Below are positions 48,482 to 57,329 of a DNA stretch of 64,000 nt, piece after piece. The number at the start of each line of letters is the position of its first letter. Position 1 is the first letter of the stretch. Below the pieces are notes generated by a model that worked only from the letters and a program-made list of their open reading frames with translations, did not search any database and was not told the origin of the DNA. Source of the DNA: UBA1369 sp964571725 (GTDB lineage Bacteria; Patescibacteriota; Gracilibacteria; UBA1369); contig CAZNDB010000001.1 in assembly GCA_964571725.1 (NCBI GenBank), positions 124,001-188,000 on the forward strand, in the 5' to 3' direction. The translations under genes and the position numbers were made by a program.

Positions 48482-49243
48482 ATGAAAAAAATGACATTTA
48501 AAGATTGTTATTATAACGAAACAAAAACTATTTCAGAAAACAGAAGAGTTTTTATAGATGTGCCCCATAATAAAGTGGAGCAAAGACAAGAATCAGCGGA
48601 AAAATTGGGGACTGAAGCGGAACAACAAGAAGCTAAAAATAAAGAAATTGTAAGACGTGCGGAATGGATGATAGATCATCTGAATAACAGAAATTTTGGT
48701 TCGAACGCTAATAAAACAGAAGCAAACACACACAGTGGCTATTTAAAGCGGGACCTCGCGTTATTGAAAGAAGAAGGGAAGAAAGGCGATACAACGGAGC
48801 GGATTTATTCACGGCTAAATAAAAATCTTAATGATTCAAAAGCTTTTATTGAAAGAATAAACCGACAAGAAGCGGAAAAAGAAGAAAAAAAAGAAATTGA
48901 GAAATTACAGAAAACAATTTTTGCTAGATGTGGGCAGAAATTGCAAGACGCTAGCAGGCACTTCAATGCCCTGCCCGAAAAACATCGTACCTTTGAAAGT
49001 GCAAAAAAAGTCATATCAGATTTCATGAACGATTGGTGGACACATGAGGATGAAGGCCAAAAAACATTAGCAATAAAATATTGGAATATACGTGAACAGC
49101 CCAATCGGGTATTAACAGATCTAAACGTTTACATGGAGGACCTAAACTTAAAGCGTGAAGTTGAAAGAGTTTACAGCCCTACCATTACTCCAGCAGGCAC
49201 TAATAATATATCAGTAAGTATTGATAGAGTTAGTCCGTATTAA
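48482..49243 (+). CDS. Cassette gene 2, helical hypothetical protein
   Basis: The 253-residue soluble protein is largely helical and highly charged. Features: MKKMTFKDCYYNETKTISEN start, EQRQESAEKLGTEAEQQEAK, RRAEWMIDHLNNRNFGSNAN, the INRQEAEKEEKKEIEKLQK coiled coil near residues 128-146, and a C-terminal part with FESAKKVISDFMNDWWTHED. It is AT-richer than the flanking household genes. It is a diverged tandem paralogue of the gene at 47727 (about two thirds identity by eye over the shared region). No known domain; a cargo gene of the tRNA-Gly-linked array. Confidence 0.75.
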   Translation: MKKMTFKDCYYNETKTISENRRVFIDVPHNKVEQRQESAEKLGTEAEQQEAKNKEIVRRAEWMIDHLNNRNFGSNANKTEANTHSGYLKRDLALLKEEGKKGDTTERIYSRLNKNLNDSKAFIERINRQEAEKEEKKEIEKLQKTIFARCGQKLQDASRHFNALPEKHRTFESAKKVISDFMNDWWTHEDEGQKTLAIKYWNIREQPNRVLTDLNVYMEDLNLKREVERVYSPTITPAGTNNISVSIDRVSPY

Positions 49244-49278
49244 GAACTCCAGCAACACACAACAAAACAAAGTCATGA

Positions 49279-49477
49279 GGAGGGTTAGGGGAATAAACTG
49301 CGCTGCGCTTGTTTCGCGGACGGCATTCACTCGCCCCTGTAAATAAATTTCCAGTGGCTCGCTTCATTTGTCCGCACGAACCCACGCCTGCTCCGCAGGC
49401 TCGGGTTCTCTTCCCCTTGCCCGGGCACAAGTTTAAATTCCATCAGCCACTTCGCGACTGCTGTAATTTAAATGGAG
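49279..49477 (+). repeat. tRNA-Gly-associated repeat, unit 3
   Basis: This is the same 200-bp unit as 47382-47582. Its leading tRNA fragment lacks two bases (GGAGGGTTAGGGGAAT), and its closing TGGAG is fused directly to the intact tRNA-Gly, so the CCA end of the tRNA belongs to both features. Confidence 0.85.
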
Positions 49478-49546
49478 CGGGTTAGGGGAATCGAACCCCT
49501 GTCTTCAGCTTGGAAAGCTGTCATAATACCATTATACTAAACCCGC
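49473..49546 (-). tRNA. tRNA-Gly (TCC anticodon)
   Basis: 74 nt including encoded CCA: acceptor GCGGGTT/AACCCGC, a small imperfect D-arm as usual for Gly, anticodon loop TTTCCAA with TCC reading GGA, and T-arm AGGGG-TTCGATT-CCCCT. The discriminator is T. It is the target or boundary of the repeat array on its 3' side. Confidence 0.95.
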
Positions 49547-49638
49547 TGATTTTTCGAACTGGAAGCCGCAAAGTCCATAACTGTAACAATAACTTACTTT
49601 GCAGGCTGATTTTAGCCAAATCCCCGATTTCTTTCAAC

Positions 49639-50688
49639 TCATTTTTTGGAAATCAGGTAACAGTTGTGAATCTGATTAGGAGCGGCAAACCAGTTGGGAT
49701 TGATGGTATCAATCCAGAAATCCAAAGGAATGGTTTCATTCTGAATATTCTGAATGTTGAAAGTCTGTTTCAAGCCGGTGCTGAGCAGAAAATCCTGGCA
49801 GTTGTTGGAAAAAATAATCTGACCGCCGTCATTCAAAAGTTTGGCCGCGGAGGCAATCAAAAAATCCTGATCACGTTGTACCGAAAAGTTCTGGCCTTTG
49901 TTGCGGGAGAAAGTCGGGGGATCAATAATAATTAAATCGAAGCGCAGATTCTTGCGCGCCGCATACTTGTAAAACTCGAAAGTGTCCATCCGGTAAATCC
50001 AGTTTTTGTCCTCCGGAAAACCGTTTAGCGTGAGGTTGCGGCGCGCCCAGTCGCAATAAGTCTTAGACAGGTCCACCGTATGCGTCATGGCGGCCCCTCC
50101 GGCGGCTGCGTACACCGAAAACGAACCGGTATAGGCAAACAGGTTCAGCACGTTCAAACCGCTGGCCATTCTTTCCACCCGCCGCCGCGTTTCCCGGTGA
50201 TCAAGAAAAATTCCGCTGTCCAGATAATTATTCAGATTGACGATAAATTTATGTCCGTATTCCTGGATAACAAATTCCACTGGAGCTTCATCCAAGCGGC
50301 CGCCGCTATCAGGAGTTTCTTTTACTTTGAAGCGGCTCTTTTCATAGAACCCTTCCAGACCAAAATCCGCTGCCAGCAAATCACGCAGTCCTGCCAGCGT
50401 TCCCGGGGGCAACTCCTCCTGATAAACCTGTAGCACCGCTTTGCCGCTCGCAATATGGGCAGCGTCACCTGAGCCGGTAACCATCGCTCCATAAACATCC
50501 ACAGCTATCGGAATGTCCAAATCCTCTTTGGTAGCCAGACGGAACGCTTCCAGCTTGTTACCGGCCACATAGGCCCTTCGTCTTTTCCAGGATTCCTGCA
50601 GCAGATGCCGCAGGCTCCGTCCGGCCGGGGGAAAACCGGTCTGTTGTTCGCCGTGAGCGGGAAGATGTTTTTGATCGTCACCTGTCAT
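49639..50688 (-). CDS. Class I rRNA methyltransferase, RlmI/RlmK-like
   Basis: The 349-residue protein has an N-terminal substrate-binding part and a SAM-binding domain: SGIFLDHRETRRRVERMASG, LNLFAYTGSFSVYAAAGGAA (motif I), the acidic VDLSKTYCDWARRNLTLNG and the catalytic-type DLIIIDPPTFSRNKG. This order with FLDHR and DPPxF is typical of RlmI and the C-terminal half of RlmKL, which methylate 23S rRNA; the exact base is not predictable. Its ATG overlaps the TGA of the upstream gene (TGATG), so translation is coupled. Confidence 0.88.
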   Translation of the reverse strand: MTGDDQKHLPAHGEQQTGFPPAGRSLRHLLQESWKRRRAYVAGNKLEAFRLATKEDLDIPIAVDVYGAMVTGSGDAAHIASGKAVLQVYQEELPPGTLAGLRDLLAADFGLEGFYEKSRFKVKETPDSGGRLDEAPVEFVIQEYGHKFIVNLNNYLDSGIFLDHRETRRRVERMASGLNVLNLFAYTGSFSVYAAAGGAAMTHTVDLSKTYCDWARRNLTLNGFPEDKNWIYRMDTFEFYKYAARKNLRFDLIIIDPPTFSRNKGQNFSVQRDQDFLIASAAKLLNDGGQIIFSNNCQDFLLSTGLKQTFNIQNIQNETIPLDFWIDTINPNWFAAPNQIHNCYLISKK

Positions 50689-51002
50689 CAGGTAAGTTTA
50701 AATTTCGGCAAAATTTTCTTGAAGAATTCGCCGTGTTTATAGACCCGGTCGCAGCCCGATTGCCTGGCCGCTTTCAGCTTGTCCTCATCATTGGCGGAAC
50801 CGAAAGCCATGCATTTATGGGCCTGGTTTTTCAAAACCAGCAGCGCCAGCGGATCATCCAGATCCACTAACACCAGATCAAATCCGGATGAATCAAAAAT
50901 CGGACTGCTGATCATCGTAACCTGGTGACCGAGGTCTTCCAGTGCTTCAAAGACGCGGGTTTTGGTAATTACGTCCTTACTGAGTAAACCGATATAAGCC
51001 AT
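50688..51002 (-). CDS. Small response-regulator-fold protein
   Basis: The 104-residue protein has an alternating beta/alpha pattern (AYIGLLSKDVITKTRVFEAL, FDLVLVDLDDPLALLVLK, AFGSANDEDKLKAARQSGCD) like a CheY or cobalamin-binding fold. The D in LVDLDD would be at the end of strand 3, where a receiver aspartate sits, but the Lys/Thr partners are not convincing. It is between the prohibitin-like gene (3 bp upstream) and the methyltransferase (overlapping), so probably within one operon. The function is not known. Confidence 0.6.
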   Translation of the reverse strand: MAYIGLLSKDVITKTRVFEALEDLGHQVTMISSPIFDSSGFDLVLVDLDDPLALLVLKNQAHKCMAFGSANDEDKLKAARQSGCDRVYKHGEFFKKILPKFKLT

Positions 51003-51005
51003 TAT

Positions 51006-51812
51006 TTATTGTGTTACCTGGGGAAGACTAATGATGGACGAACCGGTGCCGGTATAAAGCGGCAATTGTCCGTTCCACTTTTCCACCATCTTCAGTTGTA
51101 CCAGTCCGGCGTTTTCTTTCAAGGCTTCGCCCTGAATACGGATTGACTCGGCATCGGCTTTGGCTGTTTCGATTTGCTGCTGGGCTTCGATCTGAATTCT
51201 CTTCAGGTCGTTTTCCGCCTTCAAAGCGTTCTGAACCGCGGTCTGCTTGGCCTCAATTGATTTATTGAATTCGTCCGAGAAATTGAAGTTCACAATCGAC
51301 ACGTCGTCCACCAGAATATTGTAGGGTTTTAATCTCTCATCCAAAGCTTTGCGGATTGCTTCTTTGACCACCGACCTCTTGGTAATCAATTCTTCCGCGG
51401 TATATTGCGCGGTCACTGCTTTCACGCTTTCCTGAATAGCCGGGCTGATGATGCGGGGGGCAAATTCCAGACCAACCTGCTGGTAAATCTTATCCACGGT
51501 GATCGGATCGATGTGGTAATTCAGCGCTACGGTTCCCTGAATCGACTGTAAGTCTTTGGAAGCCGCGTCCACAGTGTCCTCGGATTTTTGGGTTCGTACG
51601 TCCATTACGACCACATTGGTGATGATCGGCAGCTGGAAATGCAACCCCGGTTCATACACGCCCTTGAACGTTCCTAATTGCAGCAGAATGCCCCTTTCAC
51701 CTGGATTGATGACAATAAAAAAGCTGAAAATATTTACCACTATCACCAGCAGAACCATTACGCCGACAATTTTTAATATTAATTTTACAATGTCCGCAAA
51801 AGTGAATTTCAT
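51006..51812 (-). CDS. Prohibitin/SPFH-domain membrane protein
   Basis: The 268-residue protein has an N-terminal membrane helix (LKIVGVMVLLVIVVNIFSFF), then an SPFH/prohibitin domain (INPGERGILLQLGTFKGVYE, PGLHFQLPIITNVVVMDVRT, TVALNYHIDPITVDKIYQQV) and a helical tail rich in Glu/Ala (LKRIQIEAQQQIETAKADAE). Family members form ring assemblies on the membrane that organise lipid domains or proteases such as FtsH. No protease gene is adjacent; the neighbours are the small CheY-like gene and the penicillin-binding protein upstream. Confidence 0.9.
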   Translation of the reverse strand: MKFTFADIVKLILKIVGVMVLLVIVVNIFSFFIVINPGERGILLQLGTFKGVYEPGLHFQLPIITNVVVMDVRTQKSEDTVDAASKDLQSIQGTVALNYHIDPITVDKIYQQVGLEFAPRIISPAIQESVKAVTAQYTAEELITKRSVVKEAIRKALDERLKPYNILVDDVSIVNFNFSDEFNKSIEAKQTAVQNALKAENDLKRIQIEAQQQIETAKADAESIRIQGEALKENAGLVQLKMVEKWNGQLPLYTGTGSSIISLPQVTQ

Positions 51813-51917
51813 AAATGTTTGGTTAATGTTAAATTTATAAATATTTTTGATGCCGCTTTCTGTTTCGCGTCGAATCCGGTTTTCCCCCTTAAGATTGCGT
51901 CGGAAACGCGGCGTATT

Positions 51918-54572
51918 TTAGCCCGGTGGCATCGTCGCGTCTTGAACCAAAACAGGCTCTGCCACTGGAATTGGCGCGGGAGGAGCGGGAGCGGCAACGG
52001 GGGTGGCGGGCGTGTTATCGGTTGAGACCGGTGGAGGGACGGGCAGAGCCTGTTTGTCATCACCGGTGTTCAACGGGCGTTCCGGAACATTGAGCGCATT
52101 TTTCGCGGCTTCCTCGGCTGCCTTGGCGGCATCGGCCTTTTCCTGTTCCTCTTTTGTTTTACAGAGCAGGGGATCCTTGGTTCTTTCTTCTTCCGTACAA
52201 TCTTTTCGAATCAGCGGTCTGAATCTGGCGTCATAATTTTTCTTTTTGTCCCAATTGGGCGGATAGAACTCTTTTCCGACCTCAATTATCCCCTCCGGTT
52301 TTGTGTATTCCACCATTGGTTTGTCTTTCAGAGCCAGTTCCAGAAAAGCCTTGTTCATCGGGGCTGCCGTAAATTCTCCCCAGGCCATGATCGACATTTG
52401 TTTGCCGTCTGAATTACCCACCCAGGTTGCGGCGATAATATTGGGTGTATAGCCCAAAGTAAGCAGATTGTTCGGATAATTGGTCTTGCCGATTTTCTTG
52501 TTGGAAGTTCCCGTTTTAGCCGCCAAATTCTGATCCGGTATGGTGAGCACGTTTCTCCAGGAACCCGCCGGTCTGGCAGTAACATCGGATAAAATGGAGT
52601 TCAGTATAAAAGCGGTTTCCGGGCGCATGACCTGTTTCCCGCGGTCTTCATATTTTTCCAGAACGTTTCCGTAGCGGTCTCTGATTTCCAGAATCGGATT
52701 TACCGGATTGAATTTGCCGTTATTGGCAAAAGAAGCATAAGCGCCGGCCAAATCCAGCAGCCTGACTTCTCCGCTGCCTATTGCCATGGAAGGCCCGTAA
52801 CTGAAATCCCATTTTCTGGCCGGGTTGCTGTTATAGTTATTTTTATATTCGCGCAGGGAAGTGACGCCTACTTTATCCAAAAACTCCAGCAGTTTATCTT
52901 CTTCGCCACCCACGTACCAGGCTTTGATGGCGGGAATGTTTCTGGACTGCGCTATGGCCTGTCTGATCGTCATTTTACCCTTAAACTGATTGTCCGAATT
53001 ATTGGGAATATAATCCTCACCGAATTTGATTTTATAATCCCCCAACACCGTTCCCGAACCGATACCGGCGTTTTCAATAGCGTTGGCGTAAACCAGCGGT
53101 TTGAAGGTAGACCCGGGCTGTCTGAGACTGGTGGCCACGTTTACCTGGCCGTCTATCGTTTCATCCCAATAATTAACCGATCCGACCATCGTCAGCACGC
53201 CCCCGGTCCGCGGGTCTAGCGCAACCATTGCTGCATTGTTGCCGCCGTACTTTTTAACGTTCTGTTCATATCTGTCAGCCAGGATTTGTTCGGCATTGGC
53301 CTGCAATACCGGATCCAAAGTGGTAATTACGTCCAGTCCTCCGCTCTCCACCATTTCCTTGCCGTATTTCTTTTCCAGATAATCTTTTACGTAAAAAACA
53401 AAGTGGGGCGATTTAATGATTTGTTTTAAGTCCAGAAATTTTATTTCAAAACCTTTTTTCCAGGCTTCCAGAAATTCTCCGGAATTTATTTTGCCGTCCT
53501 CCAGCATCCTTTCCAGAACCAGGTCTTTTCTGCCCCAGACATAATTGCCGTCTTCCGGCGATTCACAGTTTTCCACTTTGCAATATCCCATCAGTTCTTT
53601 GCGATTCGAACCGTAGGGCGAAAATTTGGAAGGGGCTTTGGGAAGCGCAGCCAGGATACTCGCCTCCACCAGATCCAGTTCCGAGGACGGTTTGCCGAAA
53701 AAAGTTTTGGAAGCCGCTTCAATTCCAAAAGCGTTGGAGCCGTAAGGAATCTTGTTGAAATACATTTCCAGAATTTCGTCCTTGGTATAATAGAACTCAA
53801 TTTCCAAGGCCAGAATTAATTCTTTGATTTTACGGTCAAAGGATTTTTCCGGTGACAGATAAAGATTTTTGGCCAGCTGCTGGGTGATGGTTGAGGCTCC
53901 CTGTGTAGTGTTCTCATCGTTCATATTGTTGATCTGCGCGCGGACAATGCCTACCGGATCAAACCCCCAATGATTGTAAAAATATTTGTCCTCAATCGAA
54001 ATGGTCGCGTCGATAACTTTTTGGTTGATGTCTTTGAGCGGTACGTAGGTTCTGTTTTCTTCACCGAAAATTCTGTACAGCACATTACCCTCGCGATCGT
54101 AAATCGTGGTGGTCTCGGCAAAATCGACGGCCTTAAGTTGTCTAACGTCCGGCAAATCCGTACCCCAGATCAGATACACCGTCAACACAGCCGTGAGAAA
54201 AAGCAGTATCAGCGATCCTGCCAGAATAAAAAGCCAGCGAAACGACGAAAATAAACCGCCCATTTTCCCCGCAATTTCTTTTGAATAACGTTTAAATTTT
54301 CCGACGGGTTTTTTGGCGGGTGACAAATCCTCGCTGGATGCGGTACCGATTACTTTAAGCGGTTTGAAAAAGCCCTTGATCTTTTCCGTTGCCGGAACGA
54401 CCTTAATTTTCTTTTGGTCTTTTTTTCTGGCTTTCAGTTTGGCTTCATTTTTGGCAATTTCTTCGCGGCGGGCAGCCTTTTGTGCCTCAAGTTCCAGTCT
54501 GCGGCGGGCAGACTTGTTCATCTTGGTCTTTTTTTCGGAGTTGGAGTTTTGGGGAGTTTTTTTATCGGACAT
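51918..54572 (-). CDS. Class A penicillin-binding protein (PBP1A type)
   Basis: The 884-residue bifunctional enzyme builds peptidoglycan. It has a basic cytoplasmic N-terminus (KKTKMNKSARRRLELEAQKA), a membrane helix (LFILAGSLILLFLTAVLTVY), and a glycosyltransferase domain with SIEDKYFYNHWGFDPVGIVR (catalytic Glu) and GASTITQQLAKNLYL. The transpeptidase domain has the S-x-x-K box in RQPGSTFKPLVYA, SRN and KTGTSNK. The tail is Pro/Ala-rich and probably extracytoplasmic. Length and order fit PBP1A. The prohibitin-like gene lies downstream on the same strand, about 100 bases away. Confidence 0.95.
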   Translation of the reverse strand: MSDKKTPQNSNSEKKTKMNKSARRRLELEAQKAARREEIAKNEAKLKARKKDQKKIKVVPATEKIKGFFKPLKVIGTASSEDLSPAKKPVGKFKRYSKEIAGKMGGLFSSFRWLFILAGSLILLFLTAVLTVYLIWGTDLPDVRQLKAVDFAETTTIYDREGNVLYRIFGEENRTYVPLKDINQKVIDATISIEDKYFYNHWGFDPVGIVRAQINNMNDENTTQGASTITQQLAKNLYLSPEKSFDRKIKELILALEIEFYYTKDEILEMYFNKIPYGSNAFGIEAASKTFFGKPSSELDLVEASILAALPKAPSKFSPYGSNRKELMGYCKVENCESPEDGNYVWGRKDLVLERMLEDGKINSGEFLEAWKKGFEIKFLDLKQIIKSPHFVFYVKDYLEKKYGKEMVESGGLDVITTLDPVLQANAEQILADRYEQNVKKYGGNNAAMVALDPRTGGVLTMVGSVNYWDETIDGQVNVATSLRQPGSTFKPLVYANAIENAGIGSGTVLGDYKIKFGEDYIPNNSDNQFKGKMTIRQAIAQSRNIPAIKAWYVGGEEDKLLEFLDKVGVTSLREYKNNYNSNPARKWDFSYGPSMAIGSGEVRLLDLAGAYASFANNGKFNPVNPILEIRDRYGNVLEKYEDRGKQVMRPETAFILNSILSDVTARPAGSWRNVLTIPDQNLAAKTGTSNKKIGKTNYPNNLLTLGYTPNIIAATWVGNSDGKQMSIMAWGEFTAAPMNKAFLELALKDKPMVEYTKPEGIIEVGKEFYPPNWDKKKNYDARFRPLIRKDCTEEERTKDPLLCKTKEEQEKADAAKAAEEAAKNALNVPERPLNTGDDKQALPVPPPVSTDNTPATPVAAPAPPAPIPVAEPVLVQDATMPPG

Positions 54573-54647
54573 TAAGAGGTATTCCTTTGAAATTGTCTAT
54601 AAACTAATAGCACAAGCCGCTTTCAGGGTGAAATAAAAAAGACATTT

Positions 54648-54678
54648 AAAAAGCCCTTTTGTTAAAATAGGGCTTTCT
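54648..54678 (-). terminator. Terminator of the lysine-rich gene
   Basis: AAAAAGCCC and GGGCTTTCT pair across an AT-rich loop; on the minus strand a T run follows the stem, downstream of the stop at 54703. Confidence 0.75.
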
Positions 54679-54702
54679 AAAAAAGAATTTTATGATGCGG
54701 AA

Positions 54703-54804
54703 TTATTTTTTCTTTTTCTTGGCTGCTTTTTTAACAACCTTTTTTACAACTTTTTTTGTTGCTTTTTTGACCGGCTTTTTGGCGGCCTTTTTTTTCGTTG
54801 CCAT
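54703..54804 (-). CDS. Lysine-rich 33-residue protein (histone H1-like)
   Basis: Starts MATKKKAAKKPVKKATKK and continues in the same style to a run of five lysines. About 20 of 33 residues are lysine and nearly all others are Ala or Val, as in the C-terminal tails of H1-like and Hc1-type bacterial proteins. It probably binds DNA or RNA non-specifically. It is too short for most gene callers, but has its own terminator (54648-54678) and a clean start and stop. No domain beyond the tail is present. Confidence 0.6.
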   Translation of the reverse strand: MATKKKAAKKPVKKATKKVVKKVVKKAAKKKKK

Positions 54805-54951
54805 GTGTTTTTTCTTTTTAAGAAATGAAATTGTTTTTTGGTAATCCAAAAACATAAGTACTATAACAAATCTTTTATAAAAATAGCAACAAAATTTCCC
54901 TGCAATTTTATTGGCAACGGTTTAAAATTTATTCGAATTTAAAAACGCAAT

Positions 54952-55470
54952 TTGGCAAAACTTACTGTTTATACCGATGGGAGCTGTCTCGGAAATCCGG
55001 GGCCGGGCGGTTGGGGTTTTATTGTAGTGGAAAACGAAAAAACCGCTTCGGAAAAAGTTGTTCAGAGCCAGTCGGGACACGTTTTTCATACCACCAATAA
55101 CCGGATGGAAATGACTGCCTTTTTAATGTCACTGAAATATTTGGCGCAAAATATTCCTGGTGCGTTAGTTGAAATTAATGCTGATTCTAATCTTTTGGTG
55201 CAAACAATTAATGAAGGATGGAAAAGAAAAGCTAATCCGGATTTGTGGGTGGAGATCGATCGTTATCTGCCAAAAGTTAACTTCAGGCTTTTCTGGGTGA
55301 AGGCTCACGCCGACAATTCCTATAATAATAAGTGTGATGAATTGGCGCTGCGTGAAGCCCAAAAAGCCAAACAGATGTTGGCCAAGAATCCGACTCTGGC
55401 GCCGGCGGTTATCTCCAAGGATGAAAAAAAACCTGATCACTCGACGGACGATCAGGCTTCACTTTTTTAA
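54952..55470 (+). CDS. rnhA: Ribonuclease HI
   Basis: The 172-residue protein starts at TTG 54952. It has the RNase H fold with the catalytic acids in order: Asp in VYTDGSCLGNPGPGGWG, Glu in TTNNRMEMTAFLM, Asp in EINADSNLLVQTI, and a final Asp in NNKCDELALREA. It degrades the RNA strand of RNA-DNA hybrids, as in primer removal and R-loop clearance. The C-terminal 30 residues are a charged tail beyond the usual 150-residue length. The gene is convergent with the thioredoxin gene. Confidence 0.93.
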   Translation: MAKLTVYTDGSCLGNPGPGGWGFIVVENEKTASEKVVQSQSGHVFHTTNNRMEMTAFLMSLKYLAQNIPGALVEINADSNLLVQTINEGWKRKANPDLWVEIDRYLPKVNFRLFWVKAHADNSYNNKCDELALREAQKAKQMLAKNPTLAPAVISKDEKKPDHSTDDQASLF

Positions 55471-55508
55471 TTTTGCCAAAAATATTTCGTTGAAAATTTT
55501 CAAAATTT

Positions 55509-55826
55509 CTAGAGCAGCGCTTCCAGATTTTTTTTCAATTCTTCTTCGCTCTTATATCCCATTAATTTATTTACAACTTTCCCGTCCTTGAAAAAATAAA
55601 GAGTGGGAATGCTCTGTATCATAAATTCTCCGCTCTTTTGTTCGTTGGCGTCCACATCCAATTTCCCGATTTTAATCCGGCCCTCATATTCCGCAGCCAG
55701 CTTATCGATGGAAGGGCCCATCATTTTGCAGGGACCGCACCATTCGGCGTAGAAATCCACCATCACCGGAATCTTTGACTGTATCACTTCCTGTTCAAAA
55801 TCAGCGTCGGAAAAATGAATTGCCAT
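55509..55826 (-). CDS. trxA: Thioredoxin
   Basis: The 105-residue protein is a canonical thioredoxin: MVDFYAEWCGPCKMMGPSID with the WCGPC redox site, the buried-Asp strand GKLDVDANEQ, the cis-proline in IQSIPTLYFFKDGK and the closing glycine-rich turn KLMGYKSEEEL. It reduces disulfides in the cytoplasm. No thioredoxin reductase is seen in the window. Neighbours are RNase HI (convergent) and a hypothetical gene upstream on the same strand. Confidence 0.96.
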   Translation of the reverse strand: MAIHFSDADFEQEVIQSKIPVMVDFYAEWCGPCKMMGPSIDKLAAEYEGRIKIGKLDVDANEQKSGEFMIQSIPTLYFFKDGKVVNKLMGYKSEEELKKNLEALL

Positions 55827-55844
55827 GTGTAAAAAAATTAAAAA

Positions 55845-57134
55845 TTATTTTAATACGGGTTTAAAAATTTGACGGTGGCGGAGCAGCGGCTTTTTCATCG
55901 TTCTGGCCAGCGTGAAAAATCTTTGGGCGTCATCCTTGAATTTTTCCAGATCACCGGACTGGTTGAATCCCAAAAGCGATCTTCTGAACAGTCTCAGAAA
56001 GGCCATGCGTAAAATCGCCACGCGGTATTTGGTTTTGCGAAGCTCGTTCTTGTCTTTTAAAAGCGGACTCAAATCATAATCAAAAATTACCATGCACTGA
56101 TTTATTTCCAACACTTTCCCTTCCAGTTTATCAACAGCTATTCCCTGTTCCATGACAATCCTGAAGAAAAATACCCGCTTCTCGTTCGGATTGTTGCTGA
56201 TTCCCATCATAATCGTATTGAAGGTCGGCAGCGCGCACAGAAACCAGGCTCTGACTTTCACGTCGCGTCCTCCGTTTTCATCGGTCAAAGAAAAACCCAC
56301 GAAAAACTTTTCTTCCTTATCCAGACTGCGGATGAACTGAATTTTTCTTTCCAGGTCGGGATTGCCGGCAAAAGCCAGTTCCAAAACTTTTGAGGGAAGA
56401 GAAGCGTCAAGTTTTTTCAGGGCGGATATCTCCACGGCCTTTCCGTCTTTGATCATATAGGCCAGCTTCAATAAAACCGTCAGTGAAAATCCGGACAGAA
56501 CGGAATTCAAACGGTTTAAGACGCGCTGATACATCTTTTCCAGACATCCCTCCAGACATTCCCGGGCATCGTCAAAGTGCGATCCCAGTTTGGAAACGTT
56601 GATTTTCGTGCCGCTGTCAGTTTCTATCTGCAGCAGATATTCCTCATCGTTGAACTGGTGATGTCTCATGAAATTAAGATTGACCGAGAAAGCATCGGAA
56701 AATTTCGGCAGAAAAAGTATGCTTTGCTCGAAGAAAAAAATCACCGAGCTGCCTTTGTTAAGTGTTTTTCCAAACTGATTCACCAGCTCCACGCTGCAGT
56801 CAAACTGCCCGACCAGCATGCCGATTCTCATGAAAAGATTTTCTGCGAAAAACTCATTTTTGATCCTGTAAAAATCAGTCAGGAAATTTTCCACGCTGTC
56901 GCCGAAACGGGACAGTTCAAATTGTTCCTTGGAAAAAGTCGTGAAAATAAATTTATCTTTATCCGCTCTGGTCTCTTTGATATCGGTAAAATTAACTATC
57001 TCACCGTGGTCGTTGGCACCTTTGCCTTTCAACCTGAAATATTTCCGGTCAAAAACAATTTCGCCTTCCTTTTCTATAATTGCTTTACCGGAAAAGTTCA
57101 TTTTCTTGAACTTCACACTATAGCTGACCGCCAT
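55845..57134 (-). CDS. Hypothetical 429-residue protein
   Basis: A soluble protein without signal peptide. The N-terminal 100 residues look like a beta-rich PH- or GRAM-like barrel (SGKAIIEKEGEIVFDRKYFR, LKGKGANDHGEIVNFTDIKE, KDKFIFTTFSKEQFELSRFG). The middle has SVIFFFEQSILFLPKFSDAF and cysteine-containing ECLEGCLEKM; the C-terminal third is helical and basic (RVAILRMAFLRLFRRSLLGF). No known family is recognised. It lies 18 bases upstream of thioredoxin on the same strand, which may indicate cotranscription but not function. Confidence 0.65.
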   Translation of the reverse strand: MAVSYSVKFKKMNFSGKAIIEKEGEIVFDRKYFRLKGKGANDHGEIVNFTDIKETRADKDKFIFTTFSKEQFELSRFGDSVENFLTDFYRIKNEFFAENLFMRIGMLVGQFDCSVELVNQFGKTLNKGSSVIFFFEQSILFLPKFSDAFSVNLNFMRHHQFNDEEYLLQIETDSGTKINVSKLGSHFDDARECLEGCLEKMYQRVLNRLNSVLSGFSLTVLLKLAYMIKDGKAVEISALKKLDASLPSKVLELAFAGNPDLERKIQFIRSLDKEEKFFVGFSLTDENGGRDVKVRAWFLCALPTFNTIMMGISNNPNEKRVFFFRIVMEQGIAVDKLEGKVLEINQCMVIFDYDLSPLLKDKNELRKTKYRVAILRMAFLRLFRRSLLGFNQSGDLEKFKDDAQRFFTLARTMKKPLLRHRQIFKPVLK

Positions 57135-57266
57135 AAATTAACTTAAATATTGTCTCAAATTGAAATATCCAGTCTGTCCGAATAGGGAAATCGGATTGAA
57201 ATCCCAAAATTAATATACTCAAGCCCTTTTCAAAAGCAAGCCGAAAGAAAAACCGCAACCAGGGCT

Positions 57267-57294
57267 TTGACAAAAACGGGAAAAGGTATATAAT
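57267..57294 (+). promoter_or_regulatory. Promoter of the large surface protein gene
   Basis: TTGACA at 57267-57272, a 16-base spacer and TATAAT at 57289-57294; coding start at 57330. Confidence 0.85.
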
Positions 57295-57329
57295 TATTTG
57301 AATGCATTAATTTCGTAATCAAAACAAAT

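Noticed and set aside
47228..49430. Cysteine/arginine-rich open frames on the minus strand in the repeat units (starting MCPGKGKRTRACGAG)
   Set aside because: They lie wholly within the conserved structured repeat, run into unrelated sequence at its edge and lack start signals; the conservation is explained by the repeat itself.
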